Below are positions 33,195 through 41,743 of a stretch of 64,000 bases of DNA, in pieces. Origin of the DNA: Frigoribacterium faeni (GTDB taxonomy: Bacteria; Actinomycetota; Actinomycetes; Actinomycetales; Microbacteriaceae); NCBI RefSeq assembly GCF_007988805.1, contig NZ_BJUV01000016.1:1-64000 (forward strand). Direction: 5' to 3'. Both the position numbers and the translations under genes were made by a program. The stretch's first letter is position 1. Each line of letters starts with the position of its first letter. Below the pieces are notes generated by a model. The model was given only the letters and a program-made list of their open reading frames with translations, was not told the origin of the DNA and ran no database searches.

Positions 33195-33737
33195 CTAGTG
33201 CAGCGCGCCGACGGAGGCGAGGGCGCTGCGCAGCAGGGCCCCGCGGCCGCCCTCCATCTCGGCGGCGACCTCGTCGCTGGCGGCCTGGTGAGGGGTCAGC
33301 CAGGTGAGTTCGAGGGCGTCCTGGCGGGGATCGCAGGTGCCCGTGACGGGCACGACGTAGGCGAGCGACACCGCGTGCTGGCGGGCGTCGGTGTACACCG
33401 ACGTGCCGGGCAGCGGGAAGTACTCGGCGACCTGGAACGGCACCGGCGACGCGGGCAGCTGCGGGAACGCCATCGGCCCGAGGTCCTTCTCGAGGTGGCG
33501 GAACAGAGCGGTGCGCAGGCTCTCGCCGTACATGACGCGCCCGGACACGAGCATGCGCGACATCGACCCCTCGGGCGAGGCCCGCAGCAGCACGCCCACC
33601 TCGGTGACGACGCCCATGCCGTCGACCCGCACGGGGACGGCCTCGACGTAGAGGATCGGCAGCCGCTGCCGCGCCTGGAAGAGCTCCTCTTCGGAGAGCC
33701 AGCCGGGATTGGGGTCGGGGGTCTGCACGGAGCTCAT
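33195..33737 (-). CDS. NUDIX-type (DUF4916) hydrolase family protein
   Basis: The 180-residue protein matches the DUF4916 branch of NUDIX proteins. The NUDIX box region reads GESLRTALFRHLEKDLG, in which two of the usual metal-binding glutamates are replaced by His and Lys, so catalysis may be altered or lost. The C-terminal part has TWLTPHQAASDEV. A TAGACA box six bases before the ATG may be a weak -10 for a leaderless message. Confidence 0.8.
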   Translation of the reverse strand: MSSVQTPDPNPGWLSEEELFQARQRLPILYVEAVPVRVDGMGVVTEVGVLLRASPEGSMSRMLVSGRVMYGESLRTALFRHLEKDLGPMAFPQLPASPVPFQVAEYFPLPGTSVYTDARQHAVSLAYVVPVTGTCDPRQDALELTWLTPHQAASDEVAAEMEGGRGALLRSALASVGALH

Positions 33738-33889
33738 GGGGCATGTCTACCAATCCCGTGTGACGGCCGCGTGACGAAACGCTACGGGCGAACACTGCCG
33801 ACCGGTCGCGACCGCCTGTGGAGGAGCCGCCCCGACGGGCGATCGCCCACGGTGCACCGAGGAGGCGCGCCACGATCGGCCCCGCTGGC

Positions 33890-33895
33890 TAGGCT
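33890..33895 (+). promoter_or_regulatory. -10 box (TAGGCT) for a leaderless esterase message
   Basis: TAGGCT ends six bases before the ATG at 33902. A dispersed-repeat copy (33860-33869) lies 20 bases upstream of the box. Confidence 0.6.
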
Positions 33896-33901
33896 CGGTC
33901 C

Positions 33902-34588
33902 ATGGTGCAGATCGATCCCTCCCTCATCCAGTGGTCCGTCGACGAGTCCGAGCGCGACGGGCGACCGCTGCTCGTCCTGCTGCACGGGGTCGGTTCGCAC
34001 GAGGGCGACCTGATCGGTCTCGCGCCCTACCTGCCGCAGGCGTTCGCCATCGCGTCGCTCCGGGCTCCGCTCGGGCACGGCGACGGCTTCTCGTGGTACC
34101 CCCTGACGACGCCGGGCTCGCCCGACCCCGAGCCGGTCGACGAGGCCGCCGCCGCCGTCCTGGCCTGGCTCGACACGCTGGGCGACACCCACCCGAGCAT
34201 CAGCCTGCTGGGCTTCTCGCAGGGCGGCTCGCTGTCGCTGCAGCTGCTCCGGCACGCTCCCGAGCGCTTCACGTTCGCGGCCGTGCTCGCCGGCTTCGTC
34301 GTGCCCGACCCCGCCGCCGAGCAGCGCGACGCCGAGCTCGCCCGGGTCCGCCCCGCCGTCTTCTACGGTCGCGGCGACGCCGACCAGGTCATCCCGATCG
34401 ACGCCGTGACCCGCACCACCGAGTGGCTGGGCGAGCACGCCGACGCCGAGCTCGCGATCTACCCGGGGCTGGCGCACGGCGTCTCGCAGGACGAGCTCGA
34501 CGACCTCAACGCGTTCATCTCCCGGGTGACGAACCCGGTCACCGCCGACAGCACCCAGGCACCCGACAGCACCGACGTCGTCCTCTAG
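33902..34588 (+). CDS. Phospholipase/carboxylesterase-type alpha/beta hydrolase
   Basis: The 228-residue protein is an alpha/beta hydrolase: LLVLLHGVGSHEGD (oxyanion region), LLGFSQGGSLSL with the nucleophilic serine near residue 106, an aspartate in GRGDADQVIP and the histidine in LAHGVS. This is the carboxylesterase/lysophospholipase pattern. The substrate is unknown. The SIMPL gene follows eight bases later, so they form a pair. Confidence 0.9.
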   Translation: MVQIDPSLIQWSVDESERDGRPLLVLLHGVGSHEGDLIGLAPYLPQAFAIASLRAPLGHGDGFSWYPLTTPGSPDPEPVDEAAAAVLAWLDTLGDTHPSISLLGFSQGGSLSLQLLRHAPERFTFAAVLAGFVVPDPAAEQRDAELARVRPAVFYGRGDADQVIPIDAVTRTTEWLGEHADAELAIYPGLAHGVSQDELDDLNAFISRVTNPVTADSTQAPDSTDVVL

Positions 34589-34596
34589 GGAGCACC

Positions 34597-35268
34597 ATGG
34601 CCACGCTCGCCGTCTCCGGCTCCGTCACGCACCGCCACCACGCCGAGCGCGGCGTGCTGCATCTCTCGATCGGCTTCGAGGGCGACGACCGCCCGACCGT
34701 GGTCGACGAGAGCATGGCCGTGCACAACCGCGTCAGCGACCGTGCCACCGCCCTGCGCCGGCAGGGCGCGGCGACCTGGTGGAGCGCGCAGTCGGTGTCG
34801 GTCAGCCTCGTGACCGAGCCGGGCGTCGGCGACGGGAGCCGCGCCTCCTCGGTCCGGTACCGCACGCGGTCGACGATCGACGTGCGCTTCCAGGACTTCG
34901 CCGCGCTCACCGAGTGGGTCGGCGAGCTCGCCCACGTCGAGGGCGTCTCGATCGACGGCATCGAGTGGTCGCTCGGCCACGAGCGACGGGCCGAGGTCGA
35001 GCGGGCCGCACGGGTCGCGGCGATCGCGGACGCGGTCGCCCGGGCGGCGGACTACGCCGAGGCGCTGGGGCTCGGGACCCCCGTGCTCGCGGCCGTGTAC
35101 GAGCCGGGCCTGCGTCCCGGTGACGGCGGCACCGGCGCCATGCCCTTCGGCGTCGCCCGGGCCGCGATGATGTCGACCTGGGGCGCGGGTCAGGGCTCGA
35201 CGACGTTCGACCTGCAACCCGACGACATCGAGGTCACCGCGAGCATCAGCGCCGACTTCACGGCCTGA
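34597..35268 (+). CDS. SIMPL (DUF541) domain protein
   Basis: The 223-residue protein has the DUF541/SIMPL pattern, with RVSDRATALRRQG in the N-terminal half and VARAADYAEALGLG in the C-terminal half. Homologues include Brucella periplasmic BP26 and E. coli YggE, linked to oxidative stress. No signal peptide is seen here, so it is probably cytoplasmic. AGGGAG before the ATG. The segment GSRASSV is encoded by a dispersed-repeat copy (34839-34849), in a loop. Confidence 0.82.
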   Translation: MATLAVSGSVTHRHHAERGVLHLSIGFEGDDRPTVVDESMAVHNRVSDRATALRRQGAATWWSAQSVSVSLVTEPGVGDGSRASSVRYRTRSTIDVRFQDFAALTEWVGELAHVEGVSIDGIEWSLGHERRAEVERAARVAAIADAVARAADYAEALGLGTPVLAAVYEPGLRPGDGGTGAMPFGVARAAMMSTWGAGQGSTTFDLQPDDIEVTASISADFTA

Positions 35269-35365
35269 CGCCCGGGCGCCCCACCGCGCGCCCGTCGGAC
35301 CCCGCGCACCCGTCGGACCCCGGGCCCCCACACCGGACGCCGCGCCCCGCCGCGGACGCGGCGCC

Positions 35366-36454
35366 TCAGAGCTTCCTGCTCCACACCCCCTCGTACTCGA
35401 AGGGGACGAAGCCGACGGCCTCGTTGACGTCGAGCATCGGGCGGTTCTCCTCGGCGTTGAACGTGAAGATCCCCGGGTGGCCCGGGCGCTCCGCGGTCAG
35501 CAGGTCGGTGGTGGCCACCTTGAGCAGCCAGCCCAGCCGGTGCCCGCGGTGCTCCTTCAGCACCAGGGTGTCCTGCTGGAACGCGGGCCGCGACCGGTCG
35601 GCCGGCGCCTCCACCTGGCTGAAGCCGGCCAGCCGCCCCGACGGGACGTGCTCGACGACCGCGGTGAAGCGCGTCCGCGGCCCCGCCAGCGACTTCTCCT
35701 CGGCGTCGCGGAACCGCTCGGGCGTCCAGACGTCCTCCGGCTCGTCCACCCCGCCCGAGGGCGCGTCCGTGCTCATCCGCGATTCGAGCTCGGCGAGGTC
35801 AGCGATCCACCGGTCGGGCGAGCGTCCCACCCAGGTGTGCAGCCGGTAGTCGTCCCCGGCGGCGGCGCGGGCGCGCTCGCGGATCGCGCCCAGCGCCTCC
35901 TCATCGACCGGCAGCGCCAGCCTGCTGCACCGCATCACCTGCCCCAGCACCCAGCCGTGGCCCCGCAGGAACCGCGTCGCGGCGTCGTCCGCCCCGACCG
36001 ACCCGGCACCCGTCGGCGGCAGGAGGCGCGGCTCGGCCTCGCCCGTCGAGCGCACGTAGGCGATCAGCTGCGTCCGGCCCTCGCGGCGCGCGACCTCCTC
36101 GACGTGCGCGAGGAGGGCCGTGCCGAGGCCGCGGCGGCGGAAGGCCGGCAGCACGGTGACGTCGACGTACGCCGTGGTCGCGGCGTCGCCGTCGAGCCGG
36201 GTCTCGTACGAGCCGGTCGCCACGATGCGTCCGCCGTCGCGCACGACGAACCAGCGCATGTCCATGTACGAGTCGAGCCAGTTCGGCAGCTGCTCGTCGG
36301 GCAGCCACGCCATCTCGTCCGAGCCGAGGGCGTCGGCGCGGATCTCGTTCTCGACGGCCACCGTCTCGACGAAGTCGGCGGCGTCGGGTGCGTCGACGGA
36401 CGCGGGGATCGCGATGCGCTCGATGACGAACGGTGCGGGGTCGGTGGATGTCAT
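35366..36454 (-). CDS. Double-GNAT acetyltransferase
   Basis: The 362-residue protein has two GNAT domains. The first carries the acetyl-CoA loop RRRGLGTALLAHVEE near residue 105; the second has HRGHRLGWLLKVA near residue 302. This tandem form resembles mycothiol synthase-like and antibiotic N-acetyltransferase proteins, but the substrate is unknown. GGAAGG lies before the ATG. A Pro/Gly-rich inter-strand loop is encoded by a dispersed-repeat copy (36021-36031). Confidence 0.85.
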   Translation of the reverse strand: MTSTDPAPFVIERIAIPASVDAPDAADFVETVAVENEIRADALGSDEMAWLPDEQLPNWLDSYMDMRWFVVRDGGRIVATGSYETRLDGDAATTAYVDVTVLPAFRRRGLGTALLAHVEEVARREGRTQLIAYVRSTGEAEPRLLPPTGAGSVGADDAATRFLRGHGWVLGQVMRCSRLALPVDEEALGAIRERARAAAGDDYRLHTWVGRSPDRWIADLAELESRMSTDAPSGGVDEPEDVWTPERFRDAEEKSLAGPRTRFTAVVEHVPSGRLAGFSQVEAPADRSRPAFQQDTLVLKEHRGHRLGWLLKVATTDLLTAERPGHPGIFTFNAEENRPMLDVNEAVGFVPFEYEGVWSRKL

Positions 36455-36551
36455 GACGTGACCTTCCGGCCGCAGGAGCGTGCGGTCGATGCGCGCCGCC
36501 CTCGGGGCAGCCGACCAGACTAGCGGGTCCGGTGGCGCGTAGAACAGAGCG

Positions 36552-37001
36552 ATGACCGATGCGCCCGACGCCGACCTGCTCGACCGACACGACCTCGAGC
36601 GCTTCGTCTCCGCTCAGGAGGCGCACGGCACCTACGACCGGGCGCTCGCCGAGCTGCGCGACGGCCGCAAGGTCAGCCACTGGATGTGGTTCGTGTTCCC
36701 GCAGATCGCGGGGCTGGGTCGCAGCTCGACCGCCCGCCGCTACGCCGTCGGGACGATCGGCGAGGCCCGCGCCTACCTCGCGCATCCGCTGCTCGGGCCC
36801 CGTCTGCTCGAGTGCGTCGACGCGCTGCTCGACCTGCCGACCCACGACGCCGAGCAGGTCTTCGGCGGCGTCGACGCCATGAAGGCCCGTTCGTCGCTGA
36901 CGCTCTTCGCGCAGGCCGACCCGTCCGAGCCCCGCTTCGCGCGGGCGCTGGAGACGTACTTCGACGGCGCTCTCGACCGGGCGACGCTCGACCTGCTCTG
37001 A
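36552..37001 (+). CDS. DUF1810 domain protein
   Basis: The 149-residue protein shows the DUF1810 signature: ERFVSAQE, HWMWFVFPQIAGLG, then LGPRLLECVDALLDL. Small helical cytoplasmic proteins of this family have no established role. TAGAAC stands six bases before the ATG in the leaderless position. Confidence 0.9.
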   Translation: MTDAPDADLLDRHDLERFVSAQEAHGTYDRALAELRDGRKVSHWMWFVFPQIAGLGRSSTARRYAVGTIGEARAYLAHPLLGPRLLECVDALLDLPTHDAEQVFGGVDAMKARSSLTLFAQADPSEPRFARALETYFDGALDRATLDLL

Positions 37002-37050
37002 CGCGGGAGCCGAGGAGGCGCGCGAGGGCGATCGGGACCGCCCACCTCGC

Positions 37051-37056
37051 TAGTCT
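37051..37056 (+). promoter_or_regulatory. -10 box (TAGTCT) for a leaderless epimerase message
   Basis: TAGTCT ends six bases before the ATG at 37063. Confidence 0.6.
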
Positions 37057-37062
37057 CGACGG

Positions 37063-37917
37063 ATGAGCGTTCTGATCGCGGGCTGCGGCGACCTGGGCAC
37101 CGAGGCGGGTCTGCGGTTCGCCGCCGACGGTCACCGCGTCGTGGGCCTGCGCCGCCGTGCCGACCTGCTGCCCAGCCGGATCGAGGGGCGCTCGGTCGAT
37201 CTGCGTCGCGAGACGCCCGTCGTCGACGACGACACCGAGGTCGTGGTCGTCGCCCTGGCCGCGGGCACCCGCACGCCGGGCGAGTACCGGGCGACCTACG
37301 TGCAGGGGCTGCGCCACGTGCTCGACGGGATCGACGCCTCGCGGGCCGAGCCGCGCCTCCTGATGGTCTCGTCGACGGCCGTCTACGACGTCGCCGACGG
37401 CAGCGAGGTCGACGAGACGACCCCGGCGACGGGCGGCACCCCGACGGCGGACGTGCTGGTCGAGGCCGAGCAGCTGCTGCGCGGACGCGCGCCCGGTTCG
37501 GTGCTCTTCCGCCTCGGCGGGGTCTACGGGCCCGGGCGCGAGCGGCTGATCGAGCAGGTCCGCGATGGCGGGGCCACGCGCTCCGACTCGCCGAGCGGGT
37601 CGCCGCACACCAACCGGATCCATCGCGACGACGCCGCCGCCGCCATCGTGCACCTGACCACCGTCGTCCCCCGGCCCGAGAGCCTCTATCTCGGAGTGGA
37701 CGACGAGCCCGCCCGTCTCGACGACGTGCTGCTCTTCCTGGCCGACGAGCTGGGCGTCCCCGCCCCGCCGACGGCGCCTCCGATCGGTCGGCAGGCGGGC
37801 GGCGACAAGCGCCTCTCGAACGCCCGGCTGCGATCGACGGGCTTCGCCTTCGCGTACCCGACGTTCCGCGAGGGGTACCGGGCCGTGCTCGGCGGTCAGG
37901 GCACGCGGCACGCCTGA
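37063..37917 (+). CDS. NAD(P)-dependent epimerase/dehydratase-like protein
   Basis: The 284-residue Rossmann protein starts MSVLIAGCGDLGTEAGLRF, the nucleotide-binding GxGxxG loop of the YeeZ-like extended SDR group. It has a VSSTAVYDV strand, but the usual YxxxK is not clear, so catalysis may be atypical. NRIHRDDAAAAIVHL is a conserved SDR segment. Substrate unknown. Confidence 0.83.
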   Translation: MSVLIAGCGDLGTEAGLRFAADGHRVVGLRRRADLLPSRIEGRSVDLRRETPVVDDDTEVVVVALAAGTRTPGEYRATYVQGLRHVLDGIDASRAEPRLLMVSSTAVYDVADGSEVDETTPATGGTPTADVLVEAEQLLRGRAPGSVLFRLGGVYGPGRERLIEQVRDGGATRSDSPSGSPHTNRIHRDDAAAAIVHLTTVVPRPESLYLGVDDEPARLDDVLLFLADELGVPAPPTAPPIGRQAGGDKRLSNARLRSTGFAFAYPTFREGYRAVLGGQGTRHA

Positions 37918-38058
37918 CGCCGGCGCTCGCGCCTGCGCCCGCACCCGCGCCCGACGGTCGTCCCCAGGAGCCGAGGAGGCGCGCCCTCCCCCGCCGGCTC
38001 GGGTCACCACCCCGAGCGTCACGGCCCCTGCCCGGCGAGGCCGTCGAGCGAGCGCGGG

Positions 38059-38064
38059 TACGGT
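38059..38064 (+). promoter_or_regulatory. -10 box (TACGGT) for a leaderless PAP2-kinase message
   Basis: TACGGT ends six bases before the GTG at 38071. Confidence 0.6.
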
Positions 38065-38070
38065 GGACGC

Positions 38071-39657
38071 GTGCTCCCCGACCTCGACGCCCCCGCCGCC
38101 CGGCGACGGCTCCTCCCCGTCTTCACCCTGCCGATGGGGGTCCGTCGCGTCGATCGGGCGGCGGCGACCCTGATCAACGGCCGGCAGCGGCACCCCGTCT
38201 CCGACCGGGCCTGGAAGCGCCTCTCGCACTCCGCCGACCACGGCACGCTGTGGCTGACGACCGCCGCGGGCCTGCTGCTGCTCGGCAACCGACGCGCGGG
38301 GTCGCGCGGCGCGCTCTCGCTCGGCATGGCCAGCCTGATCGCCAACGCGGTCGGCAAGAACCTGGTGGGCGGCCCGCGCCCGCTGCTCGACGACGTGCCC
38401 CTGGCCCGTCAGCTGCGTCGGCAGCCGCGCAGCGCCTCCTTCCCCTCCGGTCACACCGCCAGCGCGGTCGCCTTCGTGACGGGGGTCGCGCTCGAGTCGC
38501 CGCGGACCGGTCTCGTGCTCGCGCCGCTCGCCGCCGCCGTGTCGTACTCGCGCCTGAAGGTCGGGGCGCACTGGCTCTCCGACGTGGTGGGCGGGGCGCT
38601 GCTGGGGGCCGGCGTCGCCGTCGCCGGGCGCCTCCTGCTGCCCGTGCCCGCGCATCCCTTGGGCCCCGCCACGCTCGGCGGCACCCCGATCGACCTGCCC
38701 GTGTCGACACGGGGCGAGGGCGTGCTGGTCGTCTCGAACAGCTCGTCGGGGTCGGCGCGCCGCCGCGACCCGGTCGCCCTGCTGCGCCGTCGACTGCCCG
38801 ACGCGCGCTACCGTTCGCTCGGCGACACCGACCTCTCCGACATCGTCGCGTTCGAGCTGCGTCGCCGCACCCCTCCGCGGGTGCTCGCCGTCGTCGGCGG
38901 CGACGGCACGGTCGAGACCGCGGCCCGGGTCGCCATCGAGCACGACCTGCCGCTGCTCGTCGTGCCGGGCGGCACCTTCGACCACTTCTCGCGGGCCGTG
39001 GGCACCGACTCGGTCGACGCCGCCGTCGCCGCGCTGACCTCGGGCTCCGGGGCGCGAGTCGACGTCGCCGCGGTCAGCATCGACGGCGAGGCGCACCATC
39101 TCGCCATCAACGCCACCGCGCTGGGGGTGTACGCCGACTACCTCGCCGAGCGCGACCGCCTCGAGGACCGGCTCGGCAAGCGCGTGGCCGGCCTCGTCGC
39201 GGGCGTGCAGATCCTGCGGCGCGGTCGCACGATCTCGATCGACCGCGATGGCGACGGCGTCCGGCGTCCGGCGTGGTCGGTCTTCGTCGGGGTCGGCCGC
39301 AACGACGACGACGTGGTCTCGCCGATGCGCCGCCGTGCCCTCGACGACGGAGCCCTCGAGGTGCGCACCCTCTCGTCCGACACCCGGCGCGGGCGCGTCG
39401 GGGCGCTGTCGTCGCTGGCGTTCGGTCCGCGGAGCACGACGACCCTGCGCCTCCTCGGCCTGCTGCCCGAGCCGTCCGCCTTCTCGACCGAGGTCACGGC
39501 GTCGTTCGGCGCGACCGTCGGGCCCGCTCGCCGTCCGGCGGTGGCCCACGACGGCGAGGGCGACACGTCGCTGCCCGCGTCGGCCGAGCGCGAGGGCTTC
39601 CGGTACGACGTGCGTCTGCTGCCCCGCGCCCTGCGCGTCTACCGCCCCCGCGCCTGA
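38071..39657 (+). CDS. PAP2 phosphatase-diacylglycerol kinase fusion protein
   Basis: Residues about 20-195 of this 528-residue protein are a membrane PAP2 phosphatase: KNLVGGPRP, SFPSGHTAS and SRLKVGAHWLSDVVGG carry the acid-phosphatase triad. Residues about 210-520 are a DAGK-family lipid kinase with VVGGDGTVETA and VPGGTFDHFSRAVG. The fusion joins opposite reactions on lipid phosphates and is known in actinobacteria. It may cycle phosphatidic acid, polyprenyl or diacylglycerol species at the membrane. GTG start fixed by the TACGGT box. Confidence 0.9.
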   Translation: MLPDLDAPAARRRLLPVFTLPMGVRRVDRAAATLINGRQRHPVSDRAWKRLSHSADHGTLWLTTAAGLLLLGNRRAGSRGALSLGMASLIANAVGKNLVGGPRPLLDDVPLARQLRRQPRSASFPSGHTASAVAFVTGVALESPRTGLVLAPLAAAVSYSRLKVGAHWLSDVVGGALLGAGVAVAGRLLLPVPAHPLGPATLGGTPIDLPVSTRGEGVLVVSNSSSGSARRRDPVALLRRRLPDARYRSLGDTDLSDIVAFELRRRTPPRVLAVVGGDGTVETAARVAIEHDLPLLVVPGGTFDHFSRAVGTDSVDAAVAALTSGSGARVDVAAVSIDGEAHHLAINATALGVYADYLAERDRLEDRLGKRVAGLVAGVQILRRGRTISIDRDGDGVRRPAWSVFVGVGRNDDDVVSPMRRRALDDGALEVRTLSSDTRRGRVGALSSLAFGPRSTTTLRLLGLLPEPSAFSTEVTASFGATVGPARRPAVAHDGEGDTSLPASAEREGFRYDVRLLPRALRVYRPRA

Positions 39658-39671
39658 CCGCCTTCGGCGCC

Positions 39672-39731
39672 ACACCCCGAAACCGGCGCCACACCCCGAG
39701 AACTCGAGGTGTGGCGCCGGTTTCGGGGTGT
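39672..39731. terminator. 29-base palindromic hairpin, GGGGTGTGGCGCC family
   Basis: Arms 39672-39700 and 39703-39731 pair over 29 bases with one mismatch around a two-base loop. It lies between the convergent PAP2-kinase and aldo/keto reductase genes and probably terminates both. It is the cleanest member of the palindrome family. Confidence 0.8.
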
Positions 39732-39749
39732 AGCCCGTTCCGGGCTGCG

Positions 39750-40730
39750 CTACCAGCGGGGGTGGACGGCCTCGCGGAAGTACTTCTCGTAGATGCGGAC
39801 GACCTCGGAGTCGAGCCCCTCGTCGAGCTCGACGTCGCCGGCGGCCGCGTTCGCGCGAGCCTGATCGACGTTGCGGGCCCCGGGGATGACCGTGCTGACG
39901 CCCGGCTGCTCGACGATCCAGGCGAGCGCCGCCTGCGGGACGGTGACGCCGTCGGGCACGGACTCGGCGAACTCCTGCGCGGCGGCCACGCCCTGCTCGA
40001 AGTCGACGCCGCTGAACGTCTCGCCCTGGTCGAACGCCTCGCCGTGACGGTTGAAGCTGCGGTGGTCGTTCTCGGCGAAGGTCGTCTGGGCCGTGTACTT
40101 GCCCGAGAGCAGGCCGCTGGCGAGCGGGACGCGCGCGATGATGCCGACCCCCGCCTCCTGGGCCGCCGGGAGCACCTCGTCGAGGGGCTTCAGGCGGAAC
40201 GCGTTGAGGATGATCTGCACCGTCGCGAGGTTCGGGCGGGCGATGGCGGTGAGGGCCTGCGCGGTCTCCTCGACGCTGACGCCGTAGGCGGCGATCGCCC
40301 CGTTCGCGACGAGCTCGTCGAGGGCGTCGTAGACGGCGTCGCTCTCGAAGACGGGGGTCGGCGGGCAGTGCAGCTGCACGAGGTCGAGAGTGTCGACCCC
40401 GAGGTTGCGACGCGACCGGTCGGTCCACTCGATGAAGTTGCGACGGACGTAGTTCGCCGGCAGCTGCTCGAGTCGGCGGCCCATCTTGGTCGCCACGGTG
40501 AGCGGGACGTCGGGGTTCGCGGCACGGAAGGTGCCGATCAGCTGCTCGCTGCGGCCGTCGCCGTAGACGTCGGCGGTGTCGAAGAAGGTGACCCCGGCCT
40601 CCACGGAGGCGCCGAGCACCTCGAGGGCGTCGCTCTCGGTGACGTCACCCCAATCGGCTCCGAGTTGCCAGGTGCCGAGTCCGATGACGGAGACTTCGCG
40701 GCCGGTGCGTCCGAGTGTGCGACTGTGCAT
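39750..40730 (-). CDS. Aldo/keto reductase
   Basis: The 326-residue protein is a TIM-barrel AKR: GLGTWQLG, then FFDTADVYGDGRSEQLIG with the catalytic Asp and Tyr, ATKMGRR with Lys, and LVQLHCPPTP with His. The C-terminal STVIPGARNVDQA binds NADPH. Substrate unknown. A TACGCT box six bases before the ATG indicates a leaderless message. Confidence 0.92.
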   Translation of the reverse strand: MHSRTLGRTGREVSVIGLGTWQLGADWGDVTESDALEVLGASVEAGVTFFDTADVYGDGRSEQLIGTFRAANPDVPLTVATKMGRRLEQLPANYVRRNFIEWTDRSRRNLGVDTLDLVQLHCPPTPVFESDAVYDALDELVANGAIAAYGVSVEETAQALTAIARPNLATVQIILNAFRLKPLDEVLPAAQEAGVGIIARVPLASGLLSGKYTAQTTFAENDHRSFNRHGEAFDQGETFSGVDFEQGVAAAQEFAESVPDGVTVPQAALAWIVEQPGVSTVIPGARNVDQARANAAAGDVELDEGLDSEVVRIYEKYFREAVHPRW

Positions 40731-40736
40731 GGGGAC

Positions 40737-40742
40737 AGCGTA
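40737..40742 (-). promoter_or_regulatory. -10 box (TACGCT) for a leaderless reductase message
   Basis: TACGCT ends six bases before the ATG at 40730. Confidence 0.6.
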
Positions 40743-40814
40743 GGCGGTGCCGCCGGACGCGGTCCGGGCCGGCGCGAGGCGGCTCGGAGCGCGGCGGCGT
40801 CAGCGGCGGCGGCG

Positions 40815-41021
40815 TCAGCGGCGGCGGGTGGCCGACCGGGCGAGGGCGAACGCCGACGCCATGAGCGCCACCGCGATCACGACGAAGATCCCCCCGGCGA
40901 CGACGTGCGCCTGGAGGATGCGCACGAGACCGACGACGAGCGCGAGCGCGGACACGAAGGCGAGCACCTTGCCGGCGGCCAGCTGCCCGCGGCGGAGAGC
41001 CGCGCCTCCTCGGCGACCCAC
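40815..41021 (-). CDS. Small two-segment membrane protein
   Basis: The 68-residue product has two membrane segments (about 18-35 and 40-60) flanked by arginines, a plausible small inner-membrane protein. It begins with GTG eight bases behind the azoreductase stop. The first residues VGRRGGAALRR include a dispersed-repeat copy (41000-41010), so the true start may be a GTG farther in. No family recognised. Confidence 0.55.
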   Translation of the reverse strand: MGRRGGAALRRGQLAAGKVLAFVSALALVVGLVRILQAHVVAGGIFVVIAVALMASAFALARSATRRR

Positions 41022-41028
41022 GTGCGCG

Positions 41029-41673
41029 TCAGCCGAGACGGCGGGCGGCGTCGGCCGCGGCCTGCGTGGCCTCGGCGAACTCGCGCTCGGCCCGCTCGCG
41101 CGATCCGTCGGGCATCGGCAGTCGGTCGCTGAGGGTCAGGTTGGTCGCGATGACCTCGACCCGCATGCCCAGCGTCCTGCCGAGGATGATGTCGAGCACG
41201 GGCGTGGCATGGTCCCAGCCCTCGGTGTCGGTGCCCTCGTCGTAGACCCCGCCCCGGCTCGTCACGATCACGGCGGGACGGCCGGCGAGCGGCTGCTGGT
41301 CGTCGCCGTCGAACGGGGCGGTCACGGCGGGCAGGTGGATGTTGTCGATCCAGGCCTTCAGCGTCGAGGGCACCGAGTAGTTGTAGAGCGGGGCGCCGAT
41401 CAGCAGCACGTCGGCGGCGACGAGCTCGGCGATGAGCGTCTGCTGCAGGGCCTCGTGGGCGGGATCGGGGGCGTCGCCGGCCTGACGCAGACGCGGCGGC
41501 CAGTGCAGGGCGCTGTCGCTGAGGTGCGGCAGCTGGTCGACGTGCAGGTCGCGTCGGGTGACGGTGTGGTCGTCGCCGAGCGCGCGCCAGGCGTCGGCGA
41601 ACGCCGCGGTGATGGCTCGCGAGCGGCTGGTCGAGAGGTCGGCGGACGAGTCGAGGTGCAGCAGGTTCGGCAT
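41029..41673 (-). CDS. FMN-dependent NADH-azoreductase family protein
   Basis: The 214-residue flavodoxin-fold protein starts MPNLLHLDSSADLSTSRSR and contains LIGAPLYNYSVPSTLKAWID with a strand ending VIVTSRGG, the AzoR pattern. These enzymes reduce quinones and azo compounds with NAD(P)H and may protect against electrophiles. A TACGGT box six bases before the ATG indicates a leaderless start. Confidence 0.9.
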   Translation of the reverse strand: MPNLLHLDSSADLSTSRSRAITAAFADAWRALGDDHTVTRRDLHVDQLPHLSDSALHWPPRLRQAGDAPDPAHEALQQTLIAELVAADVLLIGAPLYNYSVPSTLKAWIDNIHLPAVTAPFDGDDQQPLAGRPAVIVTSRGGVYDEGTDTEGWDHATPVLDIILGRTLGMRVEVIATNLTLSDRLPMPDGSRERAEREFAEATQAAADAARRLG

Positions 41674-41679
41674 GTGCCC

Positions 41680-41685
41680 ACCGTA
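41680..41685 (-). promoter_or_regulatory. -10 box (TACGGT) for a leaderless azoreductase message
   Basis: TACGGT ends six bases before the ATG at 41673. Confidence 0.6.
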
Positions 41686-41743
41686 GCCGGGCCGCCCGCC
41701 CGACCGCCCCGGGCGCGGGTGCCGAGGAGGCGCGCAGGGCGGA

